Shown here piece after piece: positions 33,985-44,026 of a stretch of DNA of 64,000 nucleotides (the stretch's first letter is position 1; every line of letters starts with the position of its first letter). The position numbers were made by a program, and so were the translations under genes. A model generated the notes under the pieces. The model saw only the letters and a list, made by a program, of their open reading frames with translations, searched no databases and was not told the origin of the DNA. The stretch covers positions 1-64,000 of the forward strand of contig NZ_JBEXMJ010000004.1 in assembly GCF_040610475.1 (NCBI RefSeq), in the 5' to 3' direction. This DNA is from Actinopolymorpha sp. NPDC004070 (GTDB lineage: Bacteria; Actinomycetota; Actinomycetes; Propionibacteriales; Actinopolymorphaceae).

Positions 33985-35889
33985 ATGCCCACTGTCGTCC
34001 CGCCACCGAACGACTTCCTGCGTTCGCTGCTGCAGCTTCCTTCCGTCTCCGCCCGTGACGTGGACACCGAAGGCCGCACGCTGGTCAGCTACGACGTCAC
34101 CGGCTCGGCCCAGCTGTACGAGGTCGGCGCCGACGGGGCCTGGCGACGGCTGACCGACCTGGACGGCGTGGCCGCCGGCCGCTATCTGCCGGATACCCGC
34201 GCGATCGTCGTCCAGCACGACGCCGGCGGCAACGAACGCGGCCAGCTGTCCCTGGTCGACCTCGACTCCCCCGACGTGGGCGCGGTCGAGGCCGACGCCG
34301 AGCACACCGGCGACGCCGGGGAACCACTGCCCCCGCTCGTACCCTTCGTCCACGATCCGGCGTTCGTGCACCGGTTGGCAGGAGTCGCGCCCGGACGGGT
34401 GCTCTACCTCACCAACCGCCGCAACGGCGTCGACTTCGACCTGGTGAGCCGGGAGATCGGATCAGGCAAGGAGACGGTGCTCTACGACGGCGGTGGCTAC
34501 GTCGCCGAGGTGGAGGCGTCCCCGGACGGCCGCTGGGTGGCGCTCACCCGGCCGAACGCACCGGCCAACTCCCTGCAGCTGTTGCTGGTCTCCACCGAGG
34601 ACGGCCGGGTCGAGCCGCTCACCCCGTGGGGCGACGACGCCTACCTGACCACGCCGTCCTGGCTGCCGGACTCCTCGGCCCTGCTGGTCTCGGGCAACCC
34701 GGGCCGGGAGATGACCGCTGTTCTGCGCTACGACCTGGCCGGCCGAACCTGGTCGGAGGTGGTGGCCGACCCCGAGCACGACCTGGTGGGCTGGGCCTCC
34801 CCCGACGGCGCGCACGTCCTGGTCGCCACCAACGACGACGGTGCCGTACCGCTGGCCCTGCACTCCCTTCCCGGCGGCGAGCTGATTCGCGACCTGGAGC
34901 TGCCGGCGGGCGGCTGCGCCGCATTGCACCGGCACCCGGATCCGGTGTGGTCGCAGGCGGGAGACGCCGTGGCCGTGACGTACAGCTCGCCGGTCGAACC
35001 CCCCTACGCACTCCGCCTAGACGTCACCACCGGCACCTCGACGCCGATCCGGCCCCCCAACCGGCCCGAGCTTCCGGGCGGCCTGGTGTCACCGGAGTCC
35101 CACCGCGTCGCCGCGCCCGACGGCGAGCAGATCCCGACGTTCGTCTACCGGCCGGCCGACGGTGGCGACGGTTCGGCTGTGCTGGTCGTCCACGGCGGAC
35201 CGGAGGGTCAGTCGGTACGGCAGTGGCAGCCGATGGTCGCGGGACTGGTCGCGCAGGGCCACACCGTGCTGGTTCCGAACGTCCGCGGCTCGACCGGCTA
35301 CGGCAAGCGGTGGTACGCCCTGGACGACGTGCGCCGGCGGCTGGACTCCGTCGCCGACCTGGCCGCACTGCACGAGTGGCTGCCCACGATCGGCGTCGAC
35401 CCCGACCGGGTCGCCCTCTACGGCGGTTCCTACGGCGGCTACATGGTGCTCGCGGGCCTCGCGTTCCAGCCCACGCGCTGGGCCGCCGGGGTGGACATCG
35501 TGGGCATCGCCTCACTGGTGACGTTCCTGGAGAACACCTCCGACTACCGCCGCGCCCATCGCGAGCGGGAGTACGGCTCGCTGGCGAACGACCGCGACTT
35601 CCTGCACGAGGCCAGTCCGCTCACCCAGGTGGACGCGATCCGGGCGCCGCTGTTCGTCATCCACGGTGCGAATGATCCGCGGGTGCCGTTGTCGGAGGCC
35701 GAGCAGATAGTCGCCGCGCTGCGGGCCCGGAACGTGCCGTGTGAGCTGCGCGTATACGCCGACGAGGGGCACGGGCTGGCCAAGCGGGCGAACCAGCTGG
35801 ACGCCTATCCCGCCGCGTGCGCGTTCCTGGCCGAGCAGCTGGCCAAGCGTCCCGGCGTCCCCGCCGACAACGGAGAAGGAGTGGCATGA
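33985..35889 (+). CDS. S9-family prolyl oligopeptidase-like peptidase
   Basis: A 634-residue serine peptidase with an N-terminal beta-propeller (residues ~40-370, repeats such as SPDGRWVALTRPN) and a C-terminal alpha/beta-hydrolase. The triad is visible: Ser in GGSYGGYM, Asp in GANDPRVP, His in DEGHGLAK. It probably acts in the cytosol on short peptides, acylaminoacyl peptidase-like. No signal peptide. The stop overlaps the next start (ATGA), so it is cotranscribed with the 3-hydroxyacid dehydrogenase. Confidence 0.88.
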   Translation: MPTVVPPPNDFLRSLLQLPSVSARDVDTEGRTLVSYDVTGSAQLYEVGADGAWRRLTDLDGVAAGRYLPDTRAIVVQHDAGGNERGQLSLVDLDSPDVGAVEADAEHTGDAGEPLPPLVPFVHDPAFVHRLAGVAPGRVLYLTNRRNGVDFDLVSREIGSGKETVLYDGGGYVAEVEASPDGRWVALTRPNAPANSLQLLLVSTEDGRVEPLTPWGDDAYLTTPSWLPDSSALLVSGNPGREMTAVLRYDLAGRTWSEVVADPEHDLVGWASPDGAHVLVATNDDGAVPLALHSLPGGELIRDLELPAGGCAALHRHPDPVWSQAGDAVAVTYSSPVEPPYALRLDVTTGTSTPIRPPNRPELPGGLVSPESHRVAAPDGEQIPTFVYRPADGGDGSAVLVVHGGPEGQSVRQWQPMVAGLVAQGHTVLVPNVRGSTGYGKRWYALDDVRRRLDSVADLAALHEWLPTIGVDPDRVALYGGSYGGYMVLAGLAFQPTRWAAGVDIVGIASLVTFLENTSDYRRAHREREYGSLANDRDFLHEASPLTQVDAIRAPLFVIHGANDPRVPLSEAEQIVAALRARNVPCELRVYADEGHGLAKRANQLDAYPAACAFLAEQLAKRPGVPADNGEGVA

Positions 35890-36809
35890 GCGAGCAGAAC
35901 GAACGCGTCGGCTTCGTCGGCCTGGGCATCATGGGTGCCGGCATGGCCGGCAACCTGTTGCGCAAGGGCTTCGACGTGGTGGTGCACAACCGCACGGCGG
36001 CCCGGACCGAGCCGCTCGTCGCCGAGGGCGCCACGGCCGCCGCCACGCCGCGGGAGGTGGCGGAGCAGTGCGACGTGGTGTTCATCTGTGTGAGCGACAC
36101 GCCCGACGTCGAGCAGGTGCTGTTCGGAGAGGACGGCATCGCCGCCGGGGTTCGCGACGGTGCCCTGGTCGTGGACTCCAGCACGGTGAGCCCGGCCTCC
36201 ACCCGGGAGTGGGCGGGCAGGCTGGCCGAGCGCGGTGTCGGTTTCCTGGACGCGCCGGTGTCCGGCGGCAGTGAGGGCGCCGCGAAGGGCACGTTGTCGA
36301 TCATGGTGGGCGGCGACGACGCGCAGGTCGAGCGTGCTCGTCCCTACCTCGAGGCGATGGGGTCCACGGTCACCCACGTCGGTGTCGTCGGCGCCGGCCA
36401 GACCTGCAAGCTGGTCAACCAGATCCTGGTCGTCACCTCGATGCTCGGGGTGTCCGAGGCGCTGGTGCTGGCCAAGGCGGGCGGCCTGGATCTGGAGAAG
36501 ACCATCACCGCGGTCGAGGGCGGCGCCGCCGGTTCGTGGATGCTCGCCAACCGCGGCCCGCAGGTGATCCGCGACGACTGGCGGCCGGGCTTCACCATCG
36601 ACCTGCAGCAGAAGGACCTGCGGCTGGTCCTGGAGGCCGCCGACGAGCTCGGCGTACCAGCCCTCGCCACCAGCACGATCTTCCACCTCTACCGCACCCT
36701 GCAGCGTGATGGCCTCGGCGGCGAGGGAAACCACGCCCTGATCAAGGCGCTCGAACGCCTTGCCGGTGTCCAGGCGCGGCAGGAGGACGGCGACGGCCAG
36801 GCGCCCTGA
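35886..36809 (+). CDS. 3-hydroxyisobutyrate dehydrogenase-like NAD(P)-dependent oxidoreductase
   Basis: A 307-residue beta-hydroxyacid dehydrogenase. The nucleotide-binding GLGIMGAGMAGNL is at the N-terminus, the substrate loop is DAPVSGGSEGA, and the catalytic Lys is in GQTCKLVNQI. Substrates of this group range from 3-hydroxyisobutyrate to glycerate and tartronate semialdehyde; here unknown. It overlaps the S9 peptidase stop by 4 nt. Confidence 0.87.
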   Translation: MSEQNERVGFVGLGIMGAGMAGNLLRKGFDVVVHNRTAARTEPLVAEGATAAATPREVAEQCDVVFICVSDTPDVEQVLFGEDGIAAGVRDGALVVDSSTVSPASTREWAGRLAERGVGFLDAPVSGGSEGAAKGTLSIMVGGDDAQVERARPYLEAMGSTVTHVGVVGAGQTCKLVNQILVVTSMLGVSEALVLAKAGGLDLEKTITAVEGGAAGSWMLANRGPQVIRDDWRPGFTIDLQQKDLRLVLEAADELGVPALATSTIFHLYRTLQRDGLGGEGNHALIKALERLAGVQARQEDGDGQAP

Positions 36810-36838
36810 CCCGCGGTCGTGACGACGGGACCGTCGCT

Positions 36839-37642
36839 TCAGGAGAAGGCGGCCACGTTGGCCCGCGCCCAGGTCGCGAACGTCGTGCCCGGCCGGCCGG
36901 TCACCTTCTCCACGGTGGGGACGACCTCCTGCGGGTGCTCGGCCAGCGCGGCCAGCCCGTCGACGTACCACCCGGCGACCTCTCCCATCGCCGGTGCCAG
37001 CTGCTCGACGGCCTCGGCGTGGCTCACCTGCACGAACTCGATGTTCCGGCCGAGCGCCGCGCCCAGCTCGCGCACCAGTTCGACGCGGGTGAGGGTCTGC
37101 GGACCGGTGAGTTCGTACGCCCGGCCCTGGTGGCCGTCCTCGACCAGCGCCGTGGCGGCGACGGCAGCGATGTCCTCCAGCGCGATGGGCGCGTTGGCCG
37201 CGGTCGGGTACGGCTCGCGAACGGTGCCGGTGAGGCGGATCGGGTCGGCCCACATCAGGGTGTTCGTCATGAACTCGCCCACGTCGAGGTGGGTCCACGC
37301 GACACCGGACGCCTCGACCACCTGCTCGATCTCGTGCCACCAGCTGCCTGCCGGCCCGGCCAGGTCGACGATGTGCCGGACACCGGCTTCCACGGCCATG
37401 GCGACGACCTCCCGCACGGTCTGCGTGAGCGGCGCAAGGTACATCCGGTCCACCCCGGCCAGCGCCGCGGGCATCGTCTCGGGCCGGCCGATGTATCCCC
37501 GCGCGACCTGGACCCCCGGTGGAAGTGCGGCCTTCGCCGGGTTCGTCGTGAGCGCACGCACGTCCGTCTCGCCCGCGGCCACCAGCTCGTCGACGACCAG
37601 TCGCCCCACGTTGCCGGTCGCCCCCGTCACCAGGATCGTCAT
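36839..37642 (-). CDS. NmrA-like NAD(P)-binding protein (SDR superfamily)
   Basis: A 267-residue Rossmann protein. VTGATGNVGRLV is the dinucleotide-binding motif; the C-terminal part resembles the NmrA/NAD(P)H quinone-oxidoreductase 2-type proteins, which often lack the usual SDR catalytic triad. It is divergent from a TetR-family gene and shares its operator-rich spacer. A TetR-controlled detoxification enzyme is the natural guess. Convergent with the dehydrogenase at 36809. Confidence 0.82.
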   Translation of the reverse strand: MTILVTGATGNVGRLVVDELVAAGETDVRALTTNPAKAALPPGVQVARGYIGRPETMPAALAGVDRMYLAPLTQTVREVVAMAVEAGVRHIVDLAGPAGSWWHEIEQVVEASGVAWTHLDVGEFMTNTLMWADPIRLTGTVREPYPTAANAPIALEDIAAVAATALVEDGHQGRAYELTGPQTLTRVELVRELGAALGRNIEFVQVSHAEAVEQLAPAMGEVAGWYVDGLAALAEHPQEVVPTVEKVTGRPGTTFATWARANVAAFS

Positions 37643-37665
37643 GCGCCGTTCCCTTCCCGAACACC

Positions 37666-37711
37666 TTTTCCGTATGAAGTACGGGAATATTAGCGTAGGG
37701 CGTACGGAAAA
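37666..37711. promoter_or_regulatory. Palindromic operator region between the SDR and TetR genes
   Basis: Contains TTTTCCGTA (37666-37674) and its exact complement TACGGAAAA (37703-37711). A third copy, TACGGGAA (37680-37687), makes a tighter TTCCGTA-N5-TACGGGAA dyad with the first. AT-rich TATTAG-like sequence lies between. It is a likely binding site of the adjacent TetR protein, covering both divergent promoters. Confidence 0.65.
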
Positions 37712-37750
37712 CCTCCTCGTCCACTCGACCCGGCACGCGATCGGAGCCCG

Positions 37751-38539
37751 ATGACGATCGAGCACAGTGGTGGCGCGGACCCCGCGCGGATCCTGCCCCT
37801 GCTCTGGCGGCGAACCCGGCCCGGCCGCGGCGACGCGCGCCCCGCACTCGGCCGGCGCCCCCGGCTGTCGGTGGACGAGGTGGTGGCCGCGGCCGTGACG
37901 CTCGCCGACGCCGACGGCATCCAGACGATGGCGATGAGCGGGGTGGCCAAGGCGCTCGGCGTGGGAACGATGACGCTCTACACGTACGTCCCGTCCAAGA
38001 CCGAGCTGGTCGACCTGATGGTGGACGACGTGCTGGGCGGGCTGGTCCTGCCCGCCCCCGGGCAGGACCGGCCGGAAGGCTGGCGGGCACAGCTCGAGCT
38101 CTACGCCGCGCGCGTCCGGTCGATGTACCGGAGTCACCCGTGGCTGCGGCACGTCTCCACGGTGCGCCCGCCGCTCGGGCCGGGGATGCTCGCCGAACGC
38201 GAGTACGTCCTGTCCACGCTGATCGACACCGGCCTGACCCCGCCGCAGGTGGACGCGGCCTCGACCGCGGTGTCGACGATCGTGCACGCCACCGCGAGCC
38301 TGGAGACCGAGAGCGAGCAGCTCGAACGCGCCACCGGCCAGTCCCACGACGCGTGGTGGGGTGAGCGGATGGAGTTGTGGGACGACTACTTCGACGTGGA
38401 CCGCCACCCGTCGATGACCCGGTTGTGGCACAGCGGCGGGTTCGCGAGGAACGCCGCCGAGGCGACCGTCGAGGCCAACGAGTTCGGCCTGCACCGGCTG
38501 CTGGACGGCATCGCCCAGCTCATCGACGCCCGACCATGA
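37751..38539 (+). CDS. TetR-family transcriptional regulator
   Basis: A 262-residue regulator. The HTH is at ~40-85 (VDEVVAAAVTLADADGIQTMAMSGVAKALGVGTMTLYTYV). The C-terminal ligand domain, with Trp-rich HDAWWGERMELW, looks like the TetR_C group of actinobacterial efflux or detoxification regulators. It is divergent from the NmrA-like gene, with operator dyads in the 108-bp gap. Confidence 0.87.
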   Translation: MTIEHSGGADPARILPLLWRRTRPGRGDARPALGRRPRLSVDEVVAAAVTLADADGIQTMAMSGVAKALGVGTMTLYTYVPSKTELVDLMVDDVLGGLVLPAPGQDRPEGWRAQLELYAARVRSMYRSHPWLRHVSTVRPPLGPGMLAEREYVLSTLIDTGLTPPQVDAASTAVSTIVHATASLETESEQLERATGQSHDAWWGERMELWDDYFDVDRHPSMTRLWHSGGFARNAAEATVEANEFGLHRLLDGIAQLIDARP

Positions 38540-38620
38540 GGCGGGCAGTCAGGACGGCCGTGGAGCCGGCCGGTCGTGCGACGTGGACGTGGGTGTGGTG
38601 GTCGCGAGGTGCGAGAGTCG

Positions 38621-39625
38621 CTACGTCGGCCAGGACTCGGACTCGGTGACCACCGGGTCGGTCAGCCCGACCGCGGCTGCCTGGGCCAGCCCGGACAACG
38701 CCTGCGTGGGGTCACCCGCGGGCACGAACACCACCGAGTCGGCCCCGGCGTCGTGGAACTCACGCAGCGTCTTCGCCGCCTCGTCGGGCGTGCCGGTCAC
38801 GGCCAACTGGTGGAGCCACTCCCGGGGCAGCGCCCGCGCCAGGTCCTCCTCCTCGGCGTGGATTCGGGCCAGGTCGGCGGCCTCCTCGGCGATCCCCATC
38901 GGGCCGAGCTGCACCGAGCAGTCACCGCGCAGCACCCGCGCGATGCTGCGTCGGACCGCCCACTCGCCGTCCTCGTCCAGGCCGAGGTAGGCGTAGACGG
39001 TGTAGCGGTGCGGGTCGGTACGCCCGGCCTCGGCGCGGCCGGCGTCCACCTGCTCGCGTGCCCAGCGAACGTAGGCCGGCGCGGACAGCTCCGACAGCAC
39101 GGTGCCGTCGGCGACCTTCCCGGACAGCCGCAGCGACCTCGCCGCGCGCACGCCGAGCGAGATCGGCGGCGGCTCCGCGATCGGGAACTCCAGGCGTACG
39201 CCGTCCAGCCGCACGTGCTTTCCGGCCGTCGTCACCGTCTCACCGGCCAGGAGTGCCCTGACCGCCGCCACGCTCTCCCCGAGCGCGGCCAGCTGCGACG
39301 GGGGCAGCGCGCCGATCTGCTCCATCCAGCTCGCCACACCGTGACCGAACCCGGGCAGCACCCGGCCGGGGAAGATCCGCAGCAGGGTGGACAGCTCCAG
39401 TGCGGCGGTCGCGGGGTTGCGCATCACCGCCGGCAGGACGCCGATCCCGACGGCCAGCCGCTCGGTGGCCGCCAGGGCCGCCGTCGCGGCGGCGATGCCG
39501 CCGGCGAAGAAGCAGTCCTCGACCACCCACAGCTCCTGGTAGCCGAGGGCCTCGACCTGGTGGGCGTAGGAGGGCAGCGCCTCCGGCTCGACCGCACACG
39601 GGAACATCGCACCGACGCTCGTCAT
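38621..39625 (-). CDS. LLM-class flavin-dependent oxidoreductase
   Basis: A 334-residue luciferase-like monooxygenase family TIM barrel. It has the family's start pattern and GIGVLPAVMRNPATAALELSTL; a C-terminal PDEAAKTLREFHDAGADSVVF matches the phosphate-binding region. The cofactor (FMN or F420) cannot be told. The start is the ATG at 39625. It ends convergently with the TetR gene and is downstream of gcvP on the same strand. Confidence 0.83.
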   Translation of the reverse strand: MTSVGAMFPCAVEPEALPSYAHQVEALGYQELWVVEDCFFAGGIAAATAALAATERLAVGIGVLPAVMRNPATAALELSTLLRIFPGRVLPGFGHGVASWMEQIGALPPSQLAALGESVAAVRALLAGETVTTAGKHVRLDGVRLEFPIAEPPPISLGVRAARSLRLSGKVADGTVLSELSAPAYVRWAREQVDAGRAEAGRTDPHRYTVYAYLGLDEDGEWAVRRSIARVLRGDCSVQLGPMGIAEEAADLARIHAEEEDLARALPREWLHQLAVTGTPDEAAKTLREFHDAGADSVVFVPAGDPTQALSGLAQAAAVGLTDPVVTESESWPT

Positions 39626-39735
39626 CGGGTCACTATGGCACAGCCGTCCGACATGTCGCCGAACCGCTGAACACCGCCGACACGCCGCCGCACACCACCG
39701 AGCCCGGCTGCGGCAGCCGGGACGGCCCGACTCCC

Positions 39736-42720
39736 CTACTCGGCGAACGCGTCCGGCGGCGGGCAGACGCAGACGAGGTTGCGGTCGCCGTAGGCCTGGT
39801 CGATCCGGCGAACCGGGGACCAGTACTTCCGCCGGCGCAGCGTCGGCATCGGGTAGGCCGCCTCGTCCCGGGTGTAGGGGTGGTCCCACTCCCCGGCCAG
39901 CATCTCCACCGTGTGCGGCGCGTTGACCAGCGGGTTGTCGCCGGCCGGCCACTCCCCCGACGCCACCTTGGCGATCTCGCCGCGGATGGCGATCATCGCC
40001 GCGCAGAAGCGGTCCAGCTCGGCCAGGCTCTCCGACTCGGTGGGCTCCACCATGAACGTCCCCGCCACCGGGAAACTCATCGTCGGCGCGTGGAAGCCGT
40101 AGTCGATCAGCCGCTTGGCCACGTCGTCGACGCTGACCCCGGCCTCCTTCGCCAGCGGCCGCAGGTCGATCACGCACTCGTGCGCGACGAGGTTGTGCCG
40201 GCCGGTGTAGAGGACGTTGTAGTGCGGGGCGAGCCGGGTGGCGACGTAGTTGGCGGCGAGCACGGCCGACTCGGTGGCCAGGCGCAGCCCGGGCTCTCCC
40301 ATCATCGCGATGTACGCCCAGGAGATCGGCAGGATCCCGGCCGACCCGAACGGCGCCGCCGACACCGGGCCGACACCGGTCGCCGGGCCGGCCTCGGGCC
40401 GCAGCGGGTGGTTGGGGAGGTAGGGCGCGAGGTGCTCGCGGACCGCGACCGGCCCCACCCCCGGCCCGCCCCCGCCGTGCGGGATGCAGAACGTCTTGTG
40501 CAGGTTGAGGTGCGACACGTCGCCGCCGAACTCGCCCAGCCTGGCCAGGCCGAGCAGGGCGTTCAGGTTGGCGCCGTCGACGTAGACCTGCCCGCCCGCC
40601 TCGTGCACGAGGTCGGCCAGCTCGGTGATGTCCTCCTCGTACACGCCGTGCGTGGACGGGTAGGTGACCATGATGGCGGCCACCCGGTCGCGGTGGCTGT
40701 CGAGCTTGGTGCGCAGGTCGGCCAGGTCGACGGTGCCCTCCTCGGTGGCGGCGACCACCACGACCCGCATGCCGGCCAGGACAGCCGACGCGGCGTTGGT
40801 GCCGTGCGCCGACGACGGGATGAGGCACACGTCGCGCTCACCCTCGCCACGGGAACGGTGGTAGGCCCTGATTGCCAGCAGCCCGGCGAGCTCGCCCTGG
40901 GATCCGGCGTTGGGCTGCAGGGACACCGCGGCGTACCCGGTGATCCGCGCCAGCCAGTCCTCCAGCTGACGGATCAGGGTGAGGTAGCCCTGGGCGTCCT
41001 CGATCGGCGCGAACGGGTGGATGCCGGCGAACTCCGGCCAGCTGATCGGCTCCATCGCCGCGGTCGGGTTGAGCTTCATGGTGCACGAGCCGAGCGGGAT
41101 CATGCCCCGGTCGAGGGCGAAGTCGTCGTCGGCGAGCCCCCGCAGGTAGCGCAGCATGGACGTCTCCGAACGATGCCGCTCGAAGACCGGGTGGGTGCAG
41201 AACGCCGACGTGCGCACCAGGTGGGCTGGCACCGCGTCGGGCGTGCTCGCGTCCAGGTCGGCGACGTCGCCGACGGACCGGCCCACGCCGAACGCCGCCC
41301 ACACCGCGGCGAGGTGGTCGGGCGTGGTCGCCTCGTCGCAGGCCACGCCCACGTGGTCGGCGTCGGCGAGCCGGAGGTTGATGCCGCGCTCGCGGGCCGC
41401 CGCCACCACCTCGGCGGCCCGGCGCGGCACCCTGGCCAGCACCGTGTCGAAGTACGCCTCGTGCACCACCTCGACGCCGCCTGCCCGCAGGCCGGCGGCG
41501 AGCACGGCGGCGGACCGGTGGATGCGGGCGGCGATCTCCCGCAGTCCGTCGGCGCCGTGGTAGACGGCGTACATCCCGGCGATCACCGCGAGCAGCACCT
41601 GCGCGGTGCAGATGTTGCTGGTGGCCTTCTCCCGCCGGATGTGCTGCTCGCGGGTCTGCAGGGCCAGCCGGTACGCCGGCCGGCCGGCCGCGTCGACGGA
41701 CACCCCCACCAGGCGGCCGGGCAGGTTGCGCTCCAGGCCCTTGCGGACCGCCATGTAGCCGGCGTGCGGACCGCCGTACATCATCGGCACACCGAGCCGC
41801 TGTGCGCTGCCGACCGCGACGTCGGCGCCGATCTCCCCCGGCGGGCGGACCACCGCGCAGGCCAGCAGGTCGGCGGCCACCGCCACCTGCGCGCCGCGTT
41901 CGTGTGCGTCGGCGACCAGCTCGCGGTGGTCGCGCAGCGCGCCGCTGACACCGGGGTACTGCAGCAGGACGCCGAAGAACTCACCCTCCGGCAGCCCGGC
42001 GGACAGGTCGGCGACGTCGACGGTGATGCCGAGCGCCTCCGCGCGGGTCGCCAGCACCGCGATCGTCTGCGGCAGGCAGTCGGCGTCGACGACGAACCGC
42101 GCGCTGGTGGACTTGCGGTTGGTACGCCGGAGCAGGGTCATCGCCTCCGCGGCGGCGGTCGCCTCGTCCAGCAGGGACGCACCGGCGACCGGCAGCCCGG
42201 TCAGGTCGCCCACCATGGTCTGGAAGTTGACCAGCGCCTCCAGCCGGCCCTGGCTGATCTCCGGCTGGTACGGCGTGTACGCGGTGTACCAGGCGGGGTT
42301 CTCCAGCACGTTGCGACGGATGACCGGCGGGGTCACGGTGTCGGCGTACCCCATCCCGATCATCGACACCATCAGCCTGTTGCGGCCGGAGAGCTCACGC
42401 AGCTCGGCCAGCGCCTGCCCCTCTGTCACCGCGGGGCGCAGGTCGAGCGGGGAGCCGGCTCGGATGCCGCCCGGGACCGCGGCGGCGACGAGTTCCTCCA
42501 GCGACCCGAACCCGCAGGCCGCGAGCATCTTGGCCCGGTCCTCGGCGTCCGGGCCGATGTGCCGCTCGGCGAACACGTCCGCAGAGATGGGTTCGCCGAG
42601 CCGGGCGTGTGCGCGCAGGCCCCCGGCGAGGGGCGCGGTCGCCGTTCGCGGCGTGGGCTCGAGGCCGGGCGCGGATTCGGGCGCGGATCCGGGCGCGGAT
42701 CCGGAGGTGGGGACGGTCAT
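39736..42720 (-). CDS. gcvP: Glycine dehydrogenase (decarboxylating), P protein
   Basis: The PLP-dependent P protein decarboxylates glycine and passes the aminomethyl group to the lipoyl arm of GcvH. The full 994 residues are present; the PLP Lys is K742 in [16 protein letters not shown]. The first ~35 residues are a Gly/Ser/Pro/Ala-rich extension built from a repeated GSAPES-like unit. Start at the ATG 42720, preceded by GGGAG and by a glycine riboswitch. The H protein gene lies 3.4 kb upstream in the same orientation, as in mycobacteria (Rv1826-Rv1832). Confidence 0.95.
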   Translation of the reverse strand: MTVPTSGSAPGSAPESAPGLEPTPRTATAPLAGGLRAHARLGEPISADVFAERHIGPDAEDRAKMLAACGFGSLEELVAAAVPGGIRAGSPLDLRPAVTEGQALAELRELSGRNRLMVSMIGMGYADTVTPPVIRRNVLENPAWYTAYTPYQPEISQGRLEALVNFQTMVGDLTGLPVAGASLLDEATAAAEAMTLLRRTNRKSTSARFVVDADCLPQTIAVLATRAEALGITVDVADLSAGLPEGEFFGVLLQYPGVSGALRDHRELVADAHERGAQVAVAADLLACAVVRPPGEIGADVAVGSAQRLGVPMMYGGPHAGYMAVRKGLERNLPGRLVGVSVDAAGRPAYRLALQTREQHIRREKATSNICTAQVLLAVIAGMYAVYHGADGLREIAARIHRSAAVLAAGLRAGGVEVVHEAYFDTVLARVPRRAAEVVAAARERGINLRLADADHVGVACDEATTPDHLAAVWAAFGVGRSVGDVADLDASTPDAVPAHLVRTSAFCTHPVFERHRSETSMLRYLRGLADDDFALDRGMIPLGSCTMKLNPTAAMEPISWPEFAGIHPFAPIEDAQGYLTLIRQLEDWLARITGYAAVSLQPNAGSQGELAGLLAIRAYHRSRGEGERDVCLIPSSAHGTNAASAVLAGMRVVVVAATEEGTVDLADLRTKLDSHRDRVAAIMVTYPSTHGVYEEDITELADLVHEAGGQVYVDGANLNALLGLARLGEFGGDVSHLNLHKTFCIPHGGGGPGVGPVAVREHLAPYLPNHPLRPEAGPATGVGPVSAAPFGSAGILPISWAYIAMMGEPGLRLATESAVLAANYVATRLAPHYNVLYTGRHNLVAHECVIDLRPLAKEAGVSVDDVAKRLIDYGFHAPTMSFPVAGTFMVEPTESESLAELDRFCAAMIAIRGEIAKVASGEWPAGDNPLVNAPHTVEMLAGEWDHPYTRDEAAYPMPTLRRRKYWSPVRRIDQAYGDRNLVCVCPPPDAFAE

Positions 42721-42782
42721 GTGGGGGCTCCCAAGTCGAGGCTGCTCGCCTGGCGTCCCCCTCTGTCACGTCACCACCGACG

Positions 42783-42930
42783 CTTCAGAGTCGCCTCGCC
42801 CGCGCGGTCCGTTGGCCTGAGAGGTTCCGGGGAGGGTTGCCCCTTCGGCGCCTGCCACCTTCGCCGGCCGAGTCGCCGGCAGTGCGGCGGCTCTCGTGGC
42901 GGTGGAGCTGGCAGGACTCTCCCACGCGGG
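42783..42930 (-). ncRNA. Glycine riboswitch (single aptamer) upstream of gcvP
   Basis: Read on the minus strand, the leader carries the aptamer blocks in order: GTGGGAGAGTCC, GGCGCCGAAGGGGCAA, CCTCTCAGG and CGACTCTGA. An extended stem follows the first block. A clear second aptamer was not found, so this looks like the singlet form. It would raise gcvP expression when glycine is plentiful. Ends are estimated. Confidence 0.9.
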
Positions 42931-43089
42931 GTAGTCAGCGACCCCTACGCTACCAGCGCCCACCACCACCCGGTCCGGACGAGTGCGGTGGTTCCGGACG
43001 ACTCGCCCGAACCACCGCACCGCGCGGAAGTGAGCGGGGATGAGCCGGCGACGAAGGGGTGAAGAGTGAGTGGAGTGGAGTGGAGCCGG

Positions 43090-43725
43090 TCAGCCGATGA
43101 GCCGGGCCTGGCGACGGGCGGACAGCTCGTCGTCGGGGTGGGCAGCGGCGCCGCCACCGTCGAGGCGCTCGCCGGGAAGCTGGGCGAGGGATCCCTCGAC
43201 CTCGCGGGACACCCGGCCGAGCGCGATGCCGAAGACGCCCTGCCCGCCCTGGAGCAGGTCGATCACCTCGTCCGGCGAGGTGCACTCGTAGACGCTGGCA
43301 CCGTCGCTCATCAGCGTGATCTCGGTGAGGTCGCCGGCACCCCGCTCGCGCAGGTGGGTGACCGCGGTGCGGATCTGCTGGAGCGAGACGCCCGCGTCGA
43401 GCAACCGCTTGATGACCTTGAGGAGCAGGATGTCGCGGAAGGAGTACAGACGCTGGGTGCCCGAGCCGGACGCGGGCCGGATGGAGGGCTCGACCAGGGA
43501 GGTGCGGGCCCAGTAGTCGAGCTGGCGGTAGGTGATGCCGGCTGCGGCGCACGCGGTGGTTCCGCGGTAGCCGAGGTCGTCGCCGGGCGGCTCCGGAACG
43601 CCGTCTCCCGCTCCGAACAGCAGGCCCTGCTCACCGGCCGAACGCCGTGCCTCCGCACGTTCGGGGCCTTCACTCGGAGCGGCGCCGGCCGCGCCACCCC
43701 CCGACTGGTCACCCGTGCTCGTCAC
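43090..43725 (-). CDS. MerR-family regulator (Rv1830-like)
   Basis: A 211-residue MerR protein. A disordered Gly/Ala/Glu N-terminus precedes the HTH, GITYRQLDYWARTSLVEPSIRP, and its wing GTQRLYSFRDILLLKVIKRL. Position and sequence match the second MerR gene of the conserved gcvH-garA block (Rv1830 in M. tuberculosis), whose targets are uncertain. It is upstream of the glycine riboswitch and gcvP. Confidence 0.85.
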   Translation of the reverse strand: MTSTGDQSGGGAAGAAPSEGPERAEARRSAGEQGLLFGAGDGVPEPPGDDLGYRGTTACAAAGITYRQLDYWARTSLVEPSIRPASGSGTQRLYSFRDILLLKVIKRLLDAGVSLQQIRTAVTHLRERGAGDLTEITLMSDGASVYECTSPDEVIDLLQGGQGVFGIALGRVSREVEGSLAQLPGERLDGGGAAAHPDDELSARRQARLIG

Positions 43726-44026
43726 CGCACGCCTCCACGTCTAACGGCGTCGCCTGGCGACACCATCCTGACCCCGCCCATTCCCTGCATGGCCGACGTC
43801 TATGGCCACACGACCGGAGTCGCGTGCTTTGCGAACCCGTGGATTTCGAGTTACACCAACGAGGTTTGTCGTCACGGTAGGCCGGGGCCGGGAGGGGGTC
43901 AACGCGCCGGGCGGCGTGTCGCACCGAAACCTCAACCTGAGGTCGAGAACTCGCGCAGGGTGGCGGTGGACGCCGGCTCGCGCCGGGCGGTCGTACGGGC
44001 TGGGGGTCGGCGGCGTCTGTCGGCGG
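43726..44026. other. Intergenic spacer between the MerR and DUF151 genes
   Basis: Both neighbours are on the minus strand. Reading frames through it are short and Arg-rich. It probably holds the promoter of the downstream MerR gene (AT-richer patch near 43800-43880), but no -10/-35 pair was convincing. No hairpin or repeat noted. Confidence 0.5.

Noticed and set aside
42721..42782. Second glycine aptamer between the riboswitch and gcvP
   Set aside because: The remaining 62 bases lack the GGGAGAG and CCTCTCAGG type blocks and are too short for a full aptamer.
39400..43062. 1220-codon open frame on the plus strand opposite gcvP
   Set aside because: It is the antisense shadow of gcvP and its riboswitch in high-GC DNA. 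The translation is Arg/His/Gly-rich without domains, while the minus strand encodes an intact P protein.
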